From contig NW_026622874.1 in NCBI RefSeq assembly GCF_023065955.2, positions 27,828,272 to 27,892,271 of the forward strand: 64,000 nt of DNA. Reading direction: 5' to 3'. The translations under genes were made by a program, and so were the position numbers. The DNA is from Ursus arctos (taxonomy: Eukaryota; Chordata; Mammalia; Carnivora; Ursidae). This document shows, piece after piece, positions 10,801 to 20,801 of this stretch. Under the pieces are notes generated by a model. It ran no database searches. It was not told where the DNA came from and saw only the letters and a list, made by a program, of their open reading frames with translations. Position 1 is the first letter of the stretch, and the number at the start of each line of letters is the position of its first letter.

Positions 10801-11729
10801 CAGAGTCCCTAACAGTTGACCCCACTTTACCTGCATAAGAAGTCAGTAGGAACTTGGGGGTTGAGATTGAGCCAGGAGAGAACACAGGAGATTAAGAGAG
10901 AACAGATGGAACTTGGAGACATGATGAGGGCTGGAGCCCTAGCAGAAGGGATGGTTAGGGTGACACGAAGGTATACCTTACAAACAGAGAAGTTGAATAT
11001 TTAGTTTTATTATCTGCTCTGAGTCCAATCACATGGGCGGCTTGCCATTACTATTGAAATCTTCAGTAAAATTTGTTCTATAGGGCTTTGTTGGATGAGA
11101 GATGTTTGGAGTAAAATCAAACAAAGAGATCATATCCCATTCTGGGGCCCCCTTGGGGTCCATAGTGTGAACACCAAAGGTGAGCTATGAGAAAGACTGA
11201 AAACTCATCAGAAGTGGCAAATAGGGACCAGAGTGACTAGCTGAGGTATAAGATCCCCAGAAAACCCTGGAAACTATGGGAGAGACACTGAGGTTTCTTT
11301 TGAATGCAGAAAGGGAATATGAGCCAAGCTTAAAGGACCACACAACTTCATCAAGCCAAGGGCTTGGTATCAGACAGGTAGCTGATATATTGTTTTGCAA
11401 AGAAAAGGGAAATGTGATTTGGTAAAGCAGTTAGATGTGGGAAGAAGAATAAAAAAGAATAATCTGAAGGTATCACCACAGTTTCCTTTGTAGGACAGGA
11501 AGACAATGGCAGTGGTATTGATAAGTGATAGCAAGAGAATGCTTTGAACAATGTTGAATTGGCAATGATGGCAGAATATTTTCAAGGCAACATCCTGGAG
11601 GATGTTGGAACTACAGGATCAGAGGTAAGTAAGATTTGGGGATATACAGTAGAAGCATTAGGTTAGGGGTGATAATGGAAGCCACGAAATGGAAGGCTTC
11701 AGAGACACCGATGTGTGATATTCAAAATT
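10801..11729. other. Intergenic; L2-like composition, not assignable
   Basis: Purine-rich phrases such as GGAGACATGATGAGGGCTGG resemble antisense L2, but no run is long enough to assign. No gene is supported. Confidence 0.35.
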
Positions 11730-12251
11730 AAGAGGTGATAGAAAGCCAGCCCTTCAACAGATGACTGGATTAAGAAGATGTGGTCCATATATACAATGGA
11801 ATATTACTCAGCCATCAGAAAGAACGATTCTCAACATTTGCTGCAACATGGACGGGACTGGAGCAGATAATGCTAAGCGAAGTAAGTCAAGCAGAGAAGG
11901 ACAATTATATGGTTTCACTCATTTACGGAACATAAGAAGTAGGAAGATTGGTAGGAGAAGAAAGGGAAGAAGAAAGGGTGGGTAATCAGAAGGGGGAATG
12001 AACCATGAGAGACTATGGACTCTGGGAAACAAACTGAGAGCTTCAGAGGGGAGGGGGGGTGGGGGAATGGGATAGGCCGGTGATGGGTATTAAGGAGGGC
12101 ACATATTGCATGGTGCACTGGGTGTTATATGCAAGTAATGAATCATGGAACTTTACATCAAAAACTAGGGATGTACTGTATGGTGACTAACATAATATAA
12201 TAAAAAATTATTATTAAAAAAAAAAGAATAAAAAGAGGTGATAGAAAGCCA
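11730..12251 (+). mobile_element. 5'-truncated L1 with 19-bp target-site duplication
   Basis: The body at 11749-12232 starts inside the ORF2 C-terminal coding region (CCTTCAACAGATGACTGGAT), passes the ORF2 stop region and the G-rich 3' UTR, and ends in an A-rich tail after TAACATAATATAATAAAAAA. It is bounded by identical 19-bp repeats, AAGAGGTGATAGAAAGCCA, at 11730-11748 and 12233-12251. It is the same L1 subfamily as the copy at 35946-37990. It carries no functional coding capacity. Confidence 0.96.
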
Positions 12252-12541
12252 AAGATAGCTGGGGAGAAGAGGAAGCAGGGAGCTAGGAGGAGAGCCAAGA
12301 AGTTAATGTAATGGGAGGCCAAGAAGAAGTACCATCCAGTATGTGATTGATCAACAGTGTCAAATGCAGCAAAGATACAATGGAGGGAATAGATAAGGGG
12401 GAGCCTACCAATTTTGTGTTAATATGTGCATGAAGTATTGTACTTTTGTATATAGACTTCCAGAATTCAAACATCATGATCATAATCAAATAACAGTCTT
12501 GTTGTGACAAATGCAGGGGCAACAGAAAATATTTATATCCT

Positions 12542-12652
12542 TTTAAAAAAAATATTTTTTGCAAGTAATCTCTACATCCACTGTGGGGCTTGAACTTACA
12601 ACCCCAAGATCAAGAGTCGCATGCTCCACTGACTGAGCCGGCCGGGTGCCCC
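12542..12652 (-). mobile_element. Short Can-SINE, antisense
   Basis: TTGCAAGTAATCTCTACATC (the inverted AGAGATTAC motif), GGGGCTTGAACTTACAACCC and a head ending CTGAGCCGGCCGGGTGCCCC. Confidence 0.88.
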
Positions 12653-13409
12653 TATATTCTTAAAGATATTCCTAAAGAGTTTATGATCTAAAAGATAAGG
12701 CAAAGATTTGACCAGTACAAACACATACGTAGATTGAACAATTATGACAGTATTTGCACAGCATGAGATATTTCCCAGTTCTGGCTTATGAGCCTTTAAA
12801 AGCATATTTGATAAAGATAAATTTGAATTGAAGCAAAAAATTTGGACTGTTCCTTAGAATTCAACATAACAAAATGCCCCCCTGGAGACTAAGTAAAAAG
12901 AACTCAACATCTAAGACATATATTTTAGAGAAGCACTAGTTTTTACCCCCCGTTCCCAAAACCTAGCACTTAAAAACCGAGTACATAATCGGTAACTTGT
13001 GTATCTGATGCTGGTGCTTTGCATAAAAATAACGCTTATTCTGATGACTAGACATTCTTATTCTTCAATATCCTTCAGCCAGCCTTTTGCTGGGAATTTC
13101 TTGCTGGCTACCTTCCTCTGAGATGTCTAGATTTCCTCTGACTTCCCCCTCATTTTTCTTCTTTGCTTTTCGACAGCCCCCAGTTGCTGTCCATTTCTTG
13201 ATTGCTTGCACACAGAATTCCAGCTATTTCTCTATTTTACAAGTCTTCATCTTATACCTGTGGGACTTAGGAAAGTTATGCAATCATTAACCAGATAGAA
13301 ATGCTTTCCTTCTTTATTTGAAAATAAGGTAAGCAGTTGCATAGAACTTATGGAAGCAAGAAAGCAAAAATGTAGCACAAATTTCCTCTCTATTTTCTGT
13401 TTTTTTAAT
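12653..13409. other. Intergenic, nothing recognised
   Basis: AT-rich DNA with no assignable gene, RNA or repeat. Confidence 0.4.
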
Positions 13410-13905
13410 TACTGAAGCTCTGTCTGAAGATGAGCTCATTGATAATGGGTGGTGGTGACCTTAACAATGAGCCTAGTAGGCCTCCAACCCTAGGGAGTGC
13501 AATTGACCATGGCCTCCAGCTGTTGTGCTGTGAAATCTATGGCTGCATTTACACCAAGGTCTGGCTTCCCATGGGCTTTTTCCAGCCAGTGACTGAGTGT
13601 GGCATGAATACTAAGGCAATTTCAACCCTGGGAGACACTGGACTCCTCTGATGGGTGACTTTGGCTCCAGGACTCTCTGAAGTCTTGTTGAACTTTTCTT
13701 AGACTGCACGGCATTCGAAGATGCTTTGACCCAACTCCCAGCCTTCTCTCCTTCCCTTGAGGTCAGTCTTGCATGACTGCCTGGTAGCTCTCCCAGCTTT
13801 TCCTGTTCCCTCACCATTTTCTATCACAGACATCTTCCCTAATAAAATTCTTGCACGTCTAATCCTGTCTTGGTGTGTGCTTCTCAGAGGACCTAGACTG
13901 ACACA
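13410..13905 (+). mobile_element. Old interspersed retroelement end, family not assigned
   Basis: The run from GAAGCTCTGTCTGAAGATGA to GAGGACCTAGACTGACACAC, with CTAATAAAATTCTTGCACGT and CCTGTCTTGGTGTGTGCTTC at its end, is a phrase I associate with a widespread ancient mammalian repeat carrying its own AATAAA signal. I cannot name the family with certainty; an LTR or an L1 3' end are both possible. Confidence 0.5.
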
Positions 13906-14384
13906 CACATATATACCTAGTAGAAAAGCAAGGCTTAACAATTCCATGGGTCTTAAACCTTGGTCTTCTCATTAGCATTTTTTCTACTCATACAACCTAC
14001 ATCAAAATAGTTGAATGAAAGCAATCTTATTTACAAAAGGGGCTGACGGTGGCTATACAAGCAAATCTGGTGAAGAGTCAACAAGTTTTTATTGAGACTT
14101 GTGTTCAGAAAGTCAAATGCTGGAAGACCTTTGCTAAAATTGTATACTCACTTGGTGTTGTATTTCTCCCTTGTGTTCACATAGCACAAGAGAGAGAGGA
14201 TTGAGTGAATGGATATTGGTGGTGTAGGATCTGATTCTCTGGTCTCTAACAGATTTAATCAACATTACCTGCATATTTGAGGGAAAAGACTGACTCAGTA
14301 ATACTATGAAGTTGTTCTGACTCAGAGAACAGAAAGTTAGAAATATTTGATTTTCTACAAATGATCTATAAAACTAAGATAAAA

Positions 14385-14780
14385 TTTTTTGCTTATCAGA
14401 TTAGCAAATATTTAAAAGATTGATCTATCCAGTGTTGGTGAGGGGATAAGGGAATAAGCAACTTCTTTATATTTGTTAGGCGTAAAAAACAGGTAAAAAC
14501 CTTTAGTAAAGTTAATTTGTCAGGATCTATCAAAATTAAAGACGGACATAATCTATGGTCAAGGGATTCTATTTTAGAATCTTTCATACAGAAATGTTTG
14601 TACAAGAATAAAAAAATCTATATAAAAGCATATTCACTGTAGCTAATTATCGTGTTGTTTTGTAATAACAGCACAGGAAGCAATGTAAATTGCCAGCAAG
14701 ATGAAGTTGGTTATGCAAATTATAGTAGATCCAGACCATGGAATATCACACAGCTTTTAAGAGGGCTGCCACTAGCCCAG
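14385..14780 (+). mobile_element. Old L1/HAL1 fragment, sense
   Basis: Degraded L1 landmarks occur in order: CCAGTGTTGGTGAGGGGATA, TCTATCAAAATTAAAGACGG, GAAATGTTTGTACAAGAATA, CATATTCACTGTAGCTAATT and CCAGACCATGGAATATCACA. All reading frames are broken. Confidence 0.75.
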
Positions 14781-15079
14781 AAGGCACCTTTGTGTAAATG
14801 AGAAAAAGATAGCCCCTCTTCTGGGTGAACAAAACCAAACGCCAGGAAGCACAATTTGATGAACGAAGCATGGGCTAGATTTTAGCTTCTATTTCCCCCC
14901 TCTGCCAGGTGCTCCTTTGCAATGCACAATTTGGACAATACTGAACAACCCTGGCTGTTAAAAATAATGAAATAATGTTTTATATTATGACATGGATGGC
15001 TATCCATGATACTGTTACCCTCTTTCCCCCCAAGAAAAGAAAAAAAATATATATAAAAGAAGAGAGGAAAGTTGGAGAA

Positions 15080-15666
15080 TGTATTATTTACTTCTTCATA
15101 ATAAATTTCCCCAAAACTCAGTATCTTAAAACAGCGAATATTGATTATCTCACAGTTTCTGTGGGTCAGGATTCCTGGCACAGCTTGACTGGGTCTTCTG
15201 GCTCAGGTCCTCTTGAAAGACTGCCTTCCAGGTATTGGTGAGGGCTGCAGTTATCTCAAGGCTCGATCGGGGAAGGATCAGCTTCCAAGCTTATTTTTGT
15301 GGTTGTTGGCAGGATTTCATTCCTTCTCTGCTGTTGTGCTGAGGGCATCAGTTCCTCAGTGCCTGTTGGCTGGAGGCCACCCTCAGTTCCTTGCTACGTG
15401 AACTTCTCCATAAGGCAACTTGAAACGTGGCAGCTGGCTTCCCTTAGAGTAAGCAAGAGAGAAGTCAGAGAAAGAATGTAGCAAGATGGGACTCACCATC
15501 CTTTCTAACCTAATTTCAGAATTGACATCCATCACTTTTGCAGTATGCTATTTGTTAGAAACAAGTCACTAGCGTCAGCCCACACACAAGGGGAAGAGGA
15601 TCACACAAGGGCTTGAATACCAGGAGGCTGGAGACATTTGGAACCATTTTGGAAATTGCTTACCAC
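15080..15666 (-). mobile_element. Solo LTR, ERVL-MaLR (MLT1 group), antisense, near full length
   Basis: Read on the minus strand it starts near TGTGGTAAGC-like sequence (15666 end), passes CTTGTGTGATCCTCTTCCCC, the GTGACTTGTTTCTAAC block and GGAACTGAGGGTGGCCTCCA, then TCACAGTTTCT-complementary sequence and an AATAATACA end (15080). The layout matches MLT1C-type LTRs. No internal retroviral sequence is attached. Confidence 0.82.
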
Positions 15667-15714
15667 TGAGAATATGCATTGTAACTGTAAATATGTAAAT
15701 AGTTATCTCTGAGG

Positions 15715-16345
15715 CAGAGGATTGGAGGAGGTTTTGTTTTAATATCATTCCACACTTAAAGTTGCAAGAACCGTACAAGGACTTCTTATGTACCTGTTTA
15801 CCTAGATCAACCAATGGTTTCCATTTTGCCCCATTGCTTTGTCATTGTTTCTCTCTAGGTGTATGTTCATGTATGTATGCATATTAGCTTTTCTTTCTGA
15901 ACTATTTGAGAGTAAGTTGGAAATACAGTGTCCCTTTATCTCTCAGTATCTCGGTCTTTATTTTTTTAGGATTAAAGACCTTTCTTTACCATGGTACAAT
16001 ATAAAAATTAACCAGGAAAATAAACATCGAAACTATACTATTACAGACTCACTATTCAAATTTTACCAAATTTCTCAAGAATCCCTTTATAGATACCCTT
16101 TAATTCTCGGTGCAGAATCCGGTCCAGGATTGTACATTTCATTTAGTGGTCACGGCTTTTGAGTCTCATTTAATCTGGAACAAATCCTCAGTCTTTCCGT
16201 GTCTTTCTTGACTTTGACATTTTTAAAAGCGCACAGGCCAGTTATTTTGTAGAAAATCCCTTAATTTGGATTTGTTTGGTGTTAGCTCATAATTAGATTT
16301 AAGTTATACACTTTGGGCCAGAATACTGCCAAAGCGTTGTTACCA
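15715..16345. mobile_element. Ancient L1 3' UTR-like remnant
   Basis: CCAATGGTTTCCATTTTGCC, AGACTCACTATTCAAATTTT, TCATTTAGTGGTCACGGCTT, TTAATCTGGAACAAATCCTC and CAGGCCAGTTATTTTGTAGA are a familiar ordered series from old mammalian L1 3' regions. Orientation relative to the L1 consensus was not resolved. Confidence 0.6.
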
Positions 16346-17344
16346 TTAAAAGCATTGTGCTTTTCATAAATGTGTGTTAATAAATATATACTTAAAAATG
16401 ACAAAATGAAGACTGACTTTTGTGTATAAAATGGAACATTTTAATACCAGAAAAAAAGAAACCCTCTTTCTCCATCTTTATCAATTGCACCAATCCTTCC
16501 TATGACAAATGACAGGATATTGCTTTTGGTGTTTACAGTGGACACTGACCATGAACTTATTTACTTTCACCATCCTTCTGGTCACAGCATTCTCTTGGAT
16601 GTGCTAAAGAAAAAAGCCAGACAGGGGGTGGCAATCATCAGTGAAATGAATAAATACTTTGAAAATGAAGTTTTAACACAGGCAATGACCTACTAATCTT
16701 TAATGGCTATCAACTATGATGTGGATTTCAGCTGGGGATGCCAGCAAAAATTCAATTCTAGTACATGCCAACATTACCTGGCCAATGATAACATTAGTTA
16801 GAGATTCAGCTAATCTTCAAAGGATGAAGAGAACTTTCTAATTTTAGAACCAGCATTTATTCCCACTTCCAATGAACGTGTGGTTACTTTTAAAGACCGC
16901 CGCTAGAGGAACGATAACTAAACTTACGGCAGCTACATTTCCGGTGAGTGGAAGAAAGAAACACGGAAAAGAGGAAATCACAGTAGAGTTGGAATCTAAT
17001 AACACGTCTCGCTGGAAGATGTGCTTTTTCTCTGGGATCTTTGAATGTCTTCTTTATCACTGTTGCTCACACACTTTTATGAAGACTGACCATGGGACCT
17101 TGGCCTTCTGAACCAAAACCTTCCAGGCAGAACACACATGACAGATAGGCAGTGCAGTTGGGGAGTGTTTAACCTTTAGTCATCTTTTGATTTTGCCATT
17201 AGAAAGGGCAAAGGGGCTCTTTCCGGAATGTTCCTGTGGACACCCAGCATTTGAACTCATGAACCCTCCTTATGCCATCTGCCACATTGGTCCAGACATC
17301 TGCCTTGGGTGCTGCAAAGCACTGCCTGTCCGGAAGGCTGAACG
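16346..17344. other. Intergenic, unique
   Basis: No repeat was recognised. A 74-codon open frame at 17187-17411 starts with TTG and has a chance-like run of Cys residues; I do not support it as a gene. Confidence 0.4.
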
Positions 17345-17893
17345 CTACGGGGGGCTCGCCTGGCTGGGGTGCATACGGTTGTTGCTCTTTCTCTCAAGAA
17401 CATACTGCTGAATTTTTGGCCTCCATTGGCACAGTTTCCCTATCTTCTCTTCCCCAACTGGCTGAGTGCTTGGTCTGGAGCCACCCCACTCACTTTCCAC
17501 CCCCTTGATTCTCATCTTATTATCAGATTTTCTCCCCTGCTCCTTAACGGGAGACTCGGGGGAAGGGATTGTTTTGGCTGGAATTTGACAAGGCACAGGT
17601 GGTTTTACCAGCTGCAAGTTCTTTAGTTCTTGTTGGCCGCCCACCAACTCTTGGTCTTTTCACAGTTCTTTCTGTGGTGGTGGAGGAGGAGGAGGGGCAG
17701 GAAGGGACAGTAGGCCCTTGATGTTGTTGTTCAACATCAGCAGCTGTCTCAGGTTGGCATTGAGTCCGGAGCGTCCTCCAGGAAGGTTCCCTCCTCCCCT
17801 CCCCTGAATGTTTTTCCCTCTGGGGACTGGCGAGAGCGGAGGGGGAACAGCCACAAACATGGCAGCCCGGCCCGCGCGTTGGTCAGCCGGCCC
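17345..17893 (-). other. Minus-strand open region interrupted by a single TGA
   Basis: Two open frames in the same phase, 17660-17860 (66 codons from an ATG) and 17345-17647 (100 codons), are separated only by one TGA at 17660-17662. The frame also stays open for at least 11 codons 5' of the ATG. The predicted peptide has a PPPPPPP run and a Leu/Asn-rich segment but matches nothing I recognise. It lies on the shoulder of the CpG island. Most likely it is GC-biased chance openness or a noncoding first exon; a degraded retrocopy is possible. Confidence 0.25.
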
Positions 17894-18790
17894 GGGGGCA
17901 GAGGGGCCGCACGCCGTCCTTGCGCACGGCCCGGCGGCAGGGGCGCGTGGCTCCCACGCTCACGTGGCTGCCACTTGCAGCCTCACAAAGTCGGGCTTGG
18001 CCTCGGCTGCTTGCCTCCCGACTCCCCGGCTGGTTGGAGTCCAATGACACCAGCATCGTCTCCCAAAATAGACAAAAATAATCCTCAGCGCGATCTCTCA
18101 AATGCCTCGTTTTGAGGAAAGAAAAAAGGAACTCAAAACTTGAAAGCGTTTTTTTCCTTCTTCCTTTCCCTCTCCCAGCATCTTTTTGATAGCGACAATA
18201 ACACGCCTGAATGTGCCTGCTGACCTCCGCTGCCACTCCGTTCACTGTTCTCTTCTCAGCCTTTTTAATTCTGAAAACAGGCAGCCGACCCCTCTCCTCA
18301 GTACGGCTTCCAGCCCCTGCCCGCTTCCTCGCACGTCCGCTCCCTGAAAAGCTCGGCCCGCGCTCTCCTTGTGTGCGGGCGCTCGCCTCCGAGTCTGAGC
18401 CGCGGGGAAGGCGACGCGCCCACCGTCCTTGATGGGTTAATTCCTCTCCGTCGTCTTCCCTCTGATCCTCCCGCTTCACGTCTCCTCGCCCTCCTCCTCC
18501 CTCATCGCCTCGTCGTCGCGCAGCCCCACACAGACACGGGGATGCTCCCGTGGGCCTCGGCCCGGCGAAACAACGCGCCTCCGGGCCCGAGGCGAAGCCC
18601 AGTGGGGCCCCGTGGGGGTCGCCGGGGGCTCTGCCCCTTCACAGAGCGCTCTTTCCTCTCCCCGTCCGTGCTGGAATCACCGGATTGTGCCCTGGGACGT
18701 TCACACCGCAGCTCCGACCTCGCCCTCGACGGCAATCACGTGCCACCTTCATCTGCTCGGAGATCATTCTAGGGCTTCCCCAGTTCCGAC
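17760..18790. promoter_or_regulatory. CpG island, candidate promoter or enhancer downstream of PROX1
   Basis: CpG dinucleotides are dense here and rare in the flanks, for example CCCGGCCCGCGCGTTGGTCA, GCGCACGGCCCGGCGGCAGG and CGTCGTCGCGCAGCCCCACA. The block is not part of any repeat recognised. Its open frames (up to 198 codons, minus strand) look like GC-driven chance and resemble no family. It sits about 33 kb beyond the PROX1 3' end. An orphan CpG island serving a lncRNA or enhancer is the simplest reading; direction of transcription cannot be told. Confidence 0.75.
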
Positions 18791-20000
18791 GTGCACAGGA
18801 AGCTGCGGGAGGCACATGTCGATGACTTTGCGGGCGCCGAGTTGGGTTCTCGTGGCCCAGAATTGGCTCCTCCAGAGAGTCTAAGCCCATTAGCTGTGTA
18901 CTAATGCTTTGTTGATATTCCACCGCGTTCTATTTGCTTTGCACACAGAGCATTTCTTTGAAACCCAAACAGGCTGGAATGAGGCACAGAAGGACAGGAA
19001 GGTGGAAGTGTGGGGCCTGTTGTTTGGAGATGGTGGGGCAAGGCTGGCAAAGCAGAAACGGCAGACCCGGGAAGGACGTGAGAAGAGGAAAGATGGGGAA
19101 GTTTCTCTGTTTCCCACATTTTCCTGAGGGAGGACACAGGGGGGCTGCTACCCTGCTCCGTTTGGACTCCCAGAACCTCAGAGACACCCATCATCAAAGA
19201 TAAGCATAAACACGCATTTGAAAGCTCAATATAAATGAATTTTGGATTACCCACTGCTTTGAGTCTTCTAAACTTAAAAAAAAAAAAAAATCTTCTTCGG
19301 CTAGAACAACCAGGAATGAACATTTTTTGATTTGGCGAACACCAGCATTTAAAAACAACAACCATCATTCTGTTCCATATGTCACTGCGAAGTATTCATC
19401 ATACTTAAGGGGTGCTGCATACACCTGTCAATTCAATAGAGCAAATATGCATCTTTCCTCTCTGTCTCTCTCTGCTTCAGGGGCCCAGCAGTGCTAATCT
19501 TTAGCAATATTCTTTTCCCAGTAAGAGCTCACATCCAATCTGAATGCTAAATAATGTTGTCACGAGGTTGCATGGGCACTGGTTAAGATCTATGCCCAAA
19601 CTATAATGAATCTCTCTTCTACATAACAGTTATTGTGGCCAAAATTGGTGAACAGCCCATCCTCATGGGAGCAGTGGGAGGAGACTGGAATATTGTGTTG
19701 GATTCTGTCCTGGACATATCTTCGGCTAGACTCCTGGAGCAGTTTAAATCAAGGGCTGGGCTGAGCAGGCCTGAATGGCTTTCAAATGACAGATTTATGG
19801 AGGGAGGCCTAATTAGATCATGGTAATTTGTAGTACGACAGTATCTTTTGCTCAAGATCTCAAAGCACATTTCTGCCTTGATAGGTGAGCAAAACAAAGA
19901 CCTATGAATGTCAAGGGATAGTCTCAATTTCACAAAATAAATCCTTGGGCAGCCCAGGGTAAGAGTCACACCTTGCATTTGGAAAACATTCTGCAGTTTT
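18791..20000. other. Intergenic, nothing recognised
   Basis: Unique-looking DNA with an A14 run near 19276-19289. No gene or repeat could be assigned. Confidence 0.4.
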
Positions 20001-20155
20001 GCTACCTGTTTATATAATTTCGTCTTACTTCAGCCTCACACACTCCAACGGTGGAGTTAGGAACGACGGCCAGTATTTCCCCCATTTTTAGAGTAGAGAG
20101 ATGGAGGCATTTATTGGTTAAGTGACCATGGGCTCAAGTAGTAGAGTTGATCTTT
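20001..20155 (-). mobile_element. MIR SINE, antisense, degraded
   Basis: CTACCTGTTTATATAATTTC, CTTCAGCCTCACACACTCC and CCCATTTTTAGAGTAGAGAG, followed by TTAAGTGACCATGGGCTCAA, follow inverted MIR order. Confidence 0.65.
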
Positions 20156-20639
20156 CTCTACCCTATGTGGACTGACAAGGTTGTTTGGAGAAATAAAGTG
20201 GTGTGACTCTAAGCAGTAAAGGGCAGAAAGAAATCTCCAGATACCGAGATTCTGCTCCTAATGACTTGGCAGAAGGGAGCATGGCTGAGGAATACAAGCT
20301 GCAGAGAAGCCAAACTGGGGAACGGTAGCAGGAGAGCTGGGATTTACGTAGGTCAAGGGCTTAAAATGGATTGCGAACCCGTGTTAGGAGTATGCAAAAG
20401 CCTTGAGTTTGCATATCACGGTGTCACCTTGGCAAAAAATACTCTTGTATATACGTGGCCGTGTAGCCACAGTGGTGGCACGTCAATCATTACATAGTTG
20501 CCAGTGGAGGTGGGGATGCCCTGAAAGAGCAGGACCAGTAGTCGATGGAACTCCTGAGTGCCCTCCCCAGGGCCTCTCTTCCCTAGATCACAGAGAGTTG
20601 CTTGACCTGCCTGATGAGACTGTCCAGTCTGGGTGACAT

Positions 20640-20770
20640 TCATTCACTTAGTTCATTGGGAATCCACTTCCTGTTGGTCCCTATTGAGGTGATGCATGAA
20701 TTTTGCCTTTAAGCGGTTTACCTTCCAGTAAGAGGGCCTGTATAATAATGAACAAGGGGGAAGGTGATGC
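20640..20770 (-). mobile_element. L2 LINE 3' end, antisense, degraded
   Basis: TCATTCACTTAGTTCATTGG through GGTTTACCTTCCAGTAAGAG and AATAATGAACAAGGGGGAAG resembles the inverted L2 3' terminus. Confidence 0.5.
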
Positions 20771-20774
20771 CTGT

Positions 20775-20801
20775 AACAAACAAACAAACAAACAAACAAA
20801 C
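20775..20801. repeat. (AAAC)n microsatellite
   Basis: About six AAAC units in tandem. Confidence 0.9.

Noticed and set aside
17187..17411. Cys-rich open frame that looks zinc-finger-like
   Set aside because: It begins with TTG rather than ATG, spacing fits no known zinc-binding pattern, and it is short.
17883..18479. 198-codon open frame on the minus strand in the CpG island
   Set aside because: High GC lowers stop frequency; the peptide is Arg/Ser-rich, low-complexity in character and resembles no family. No splice or conservation evidence.
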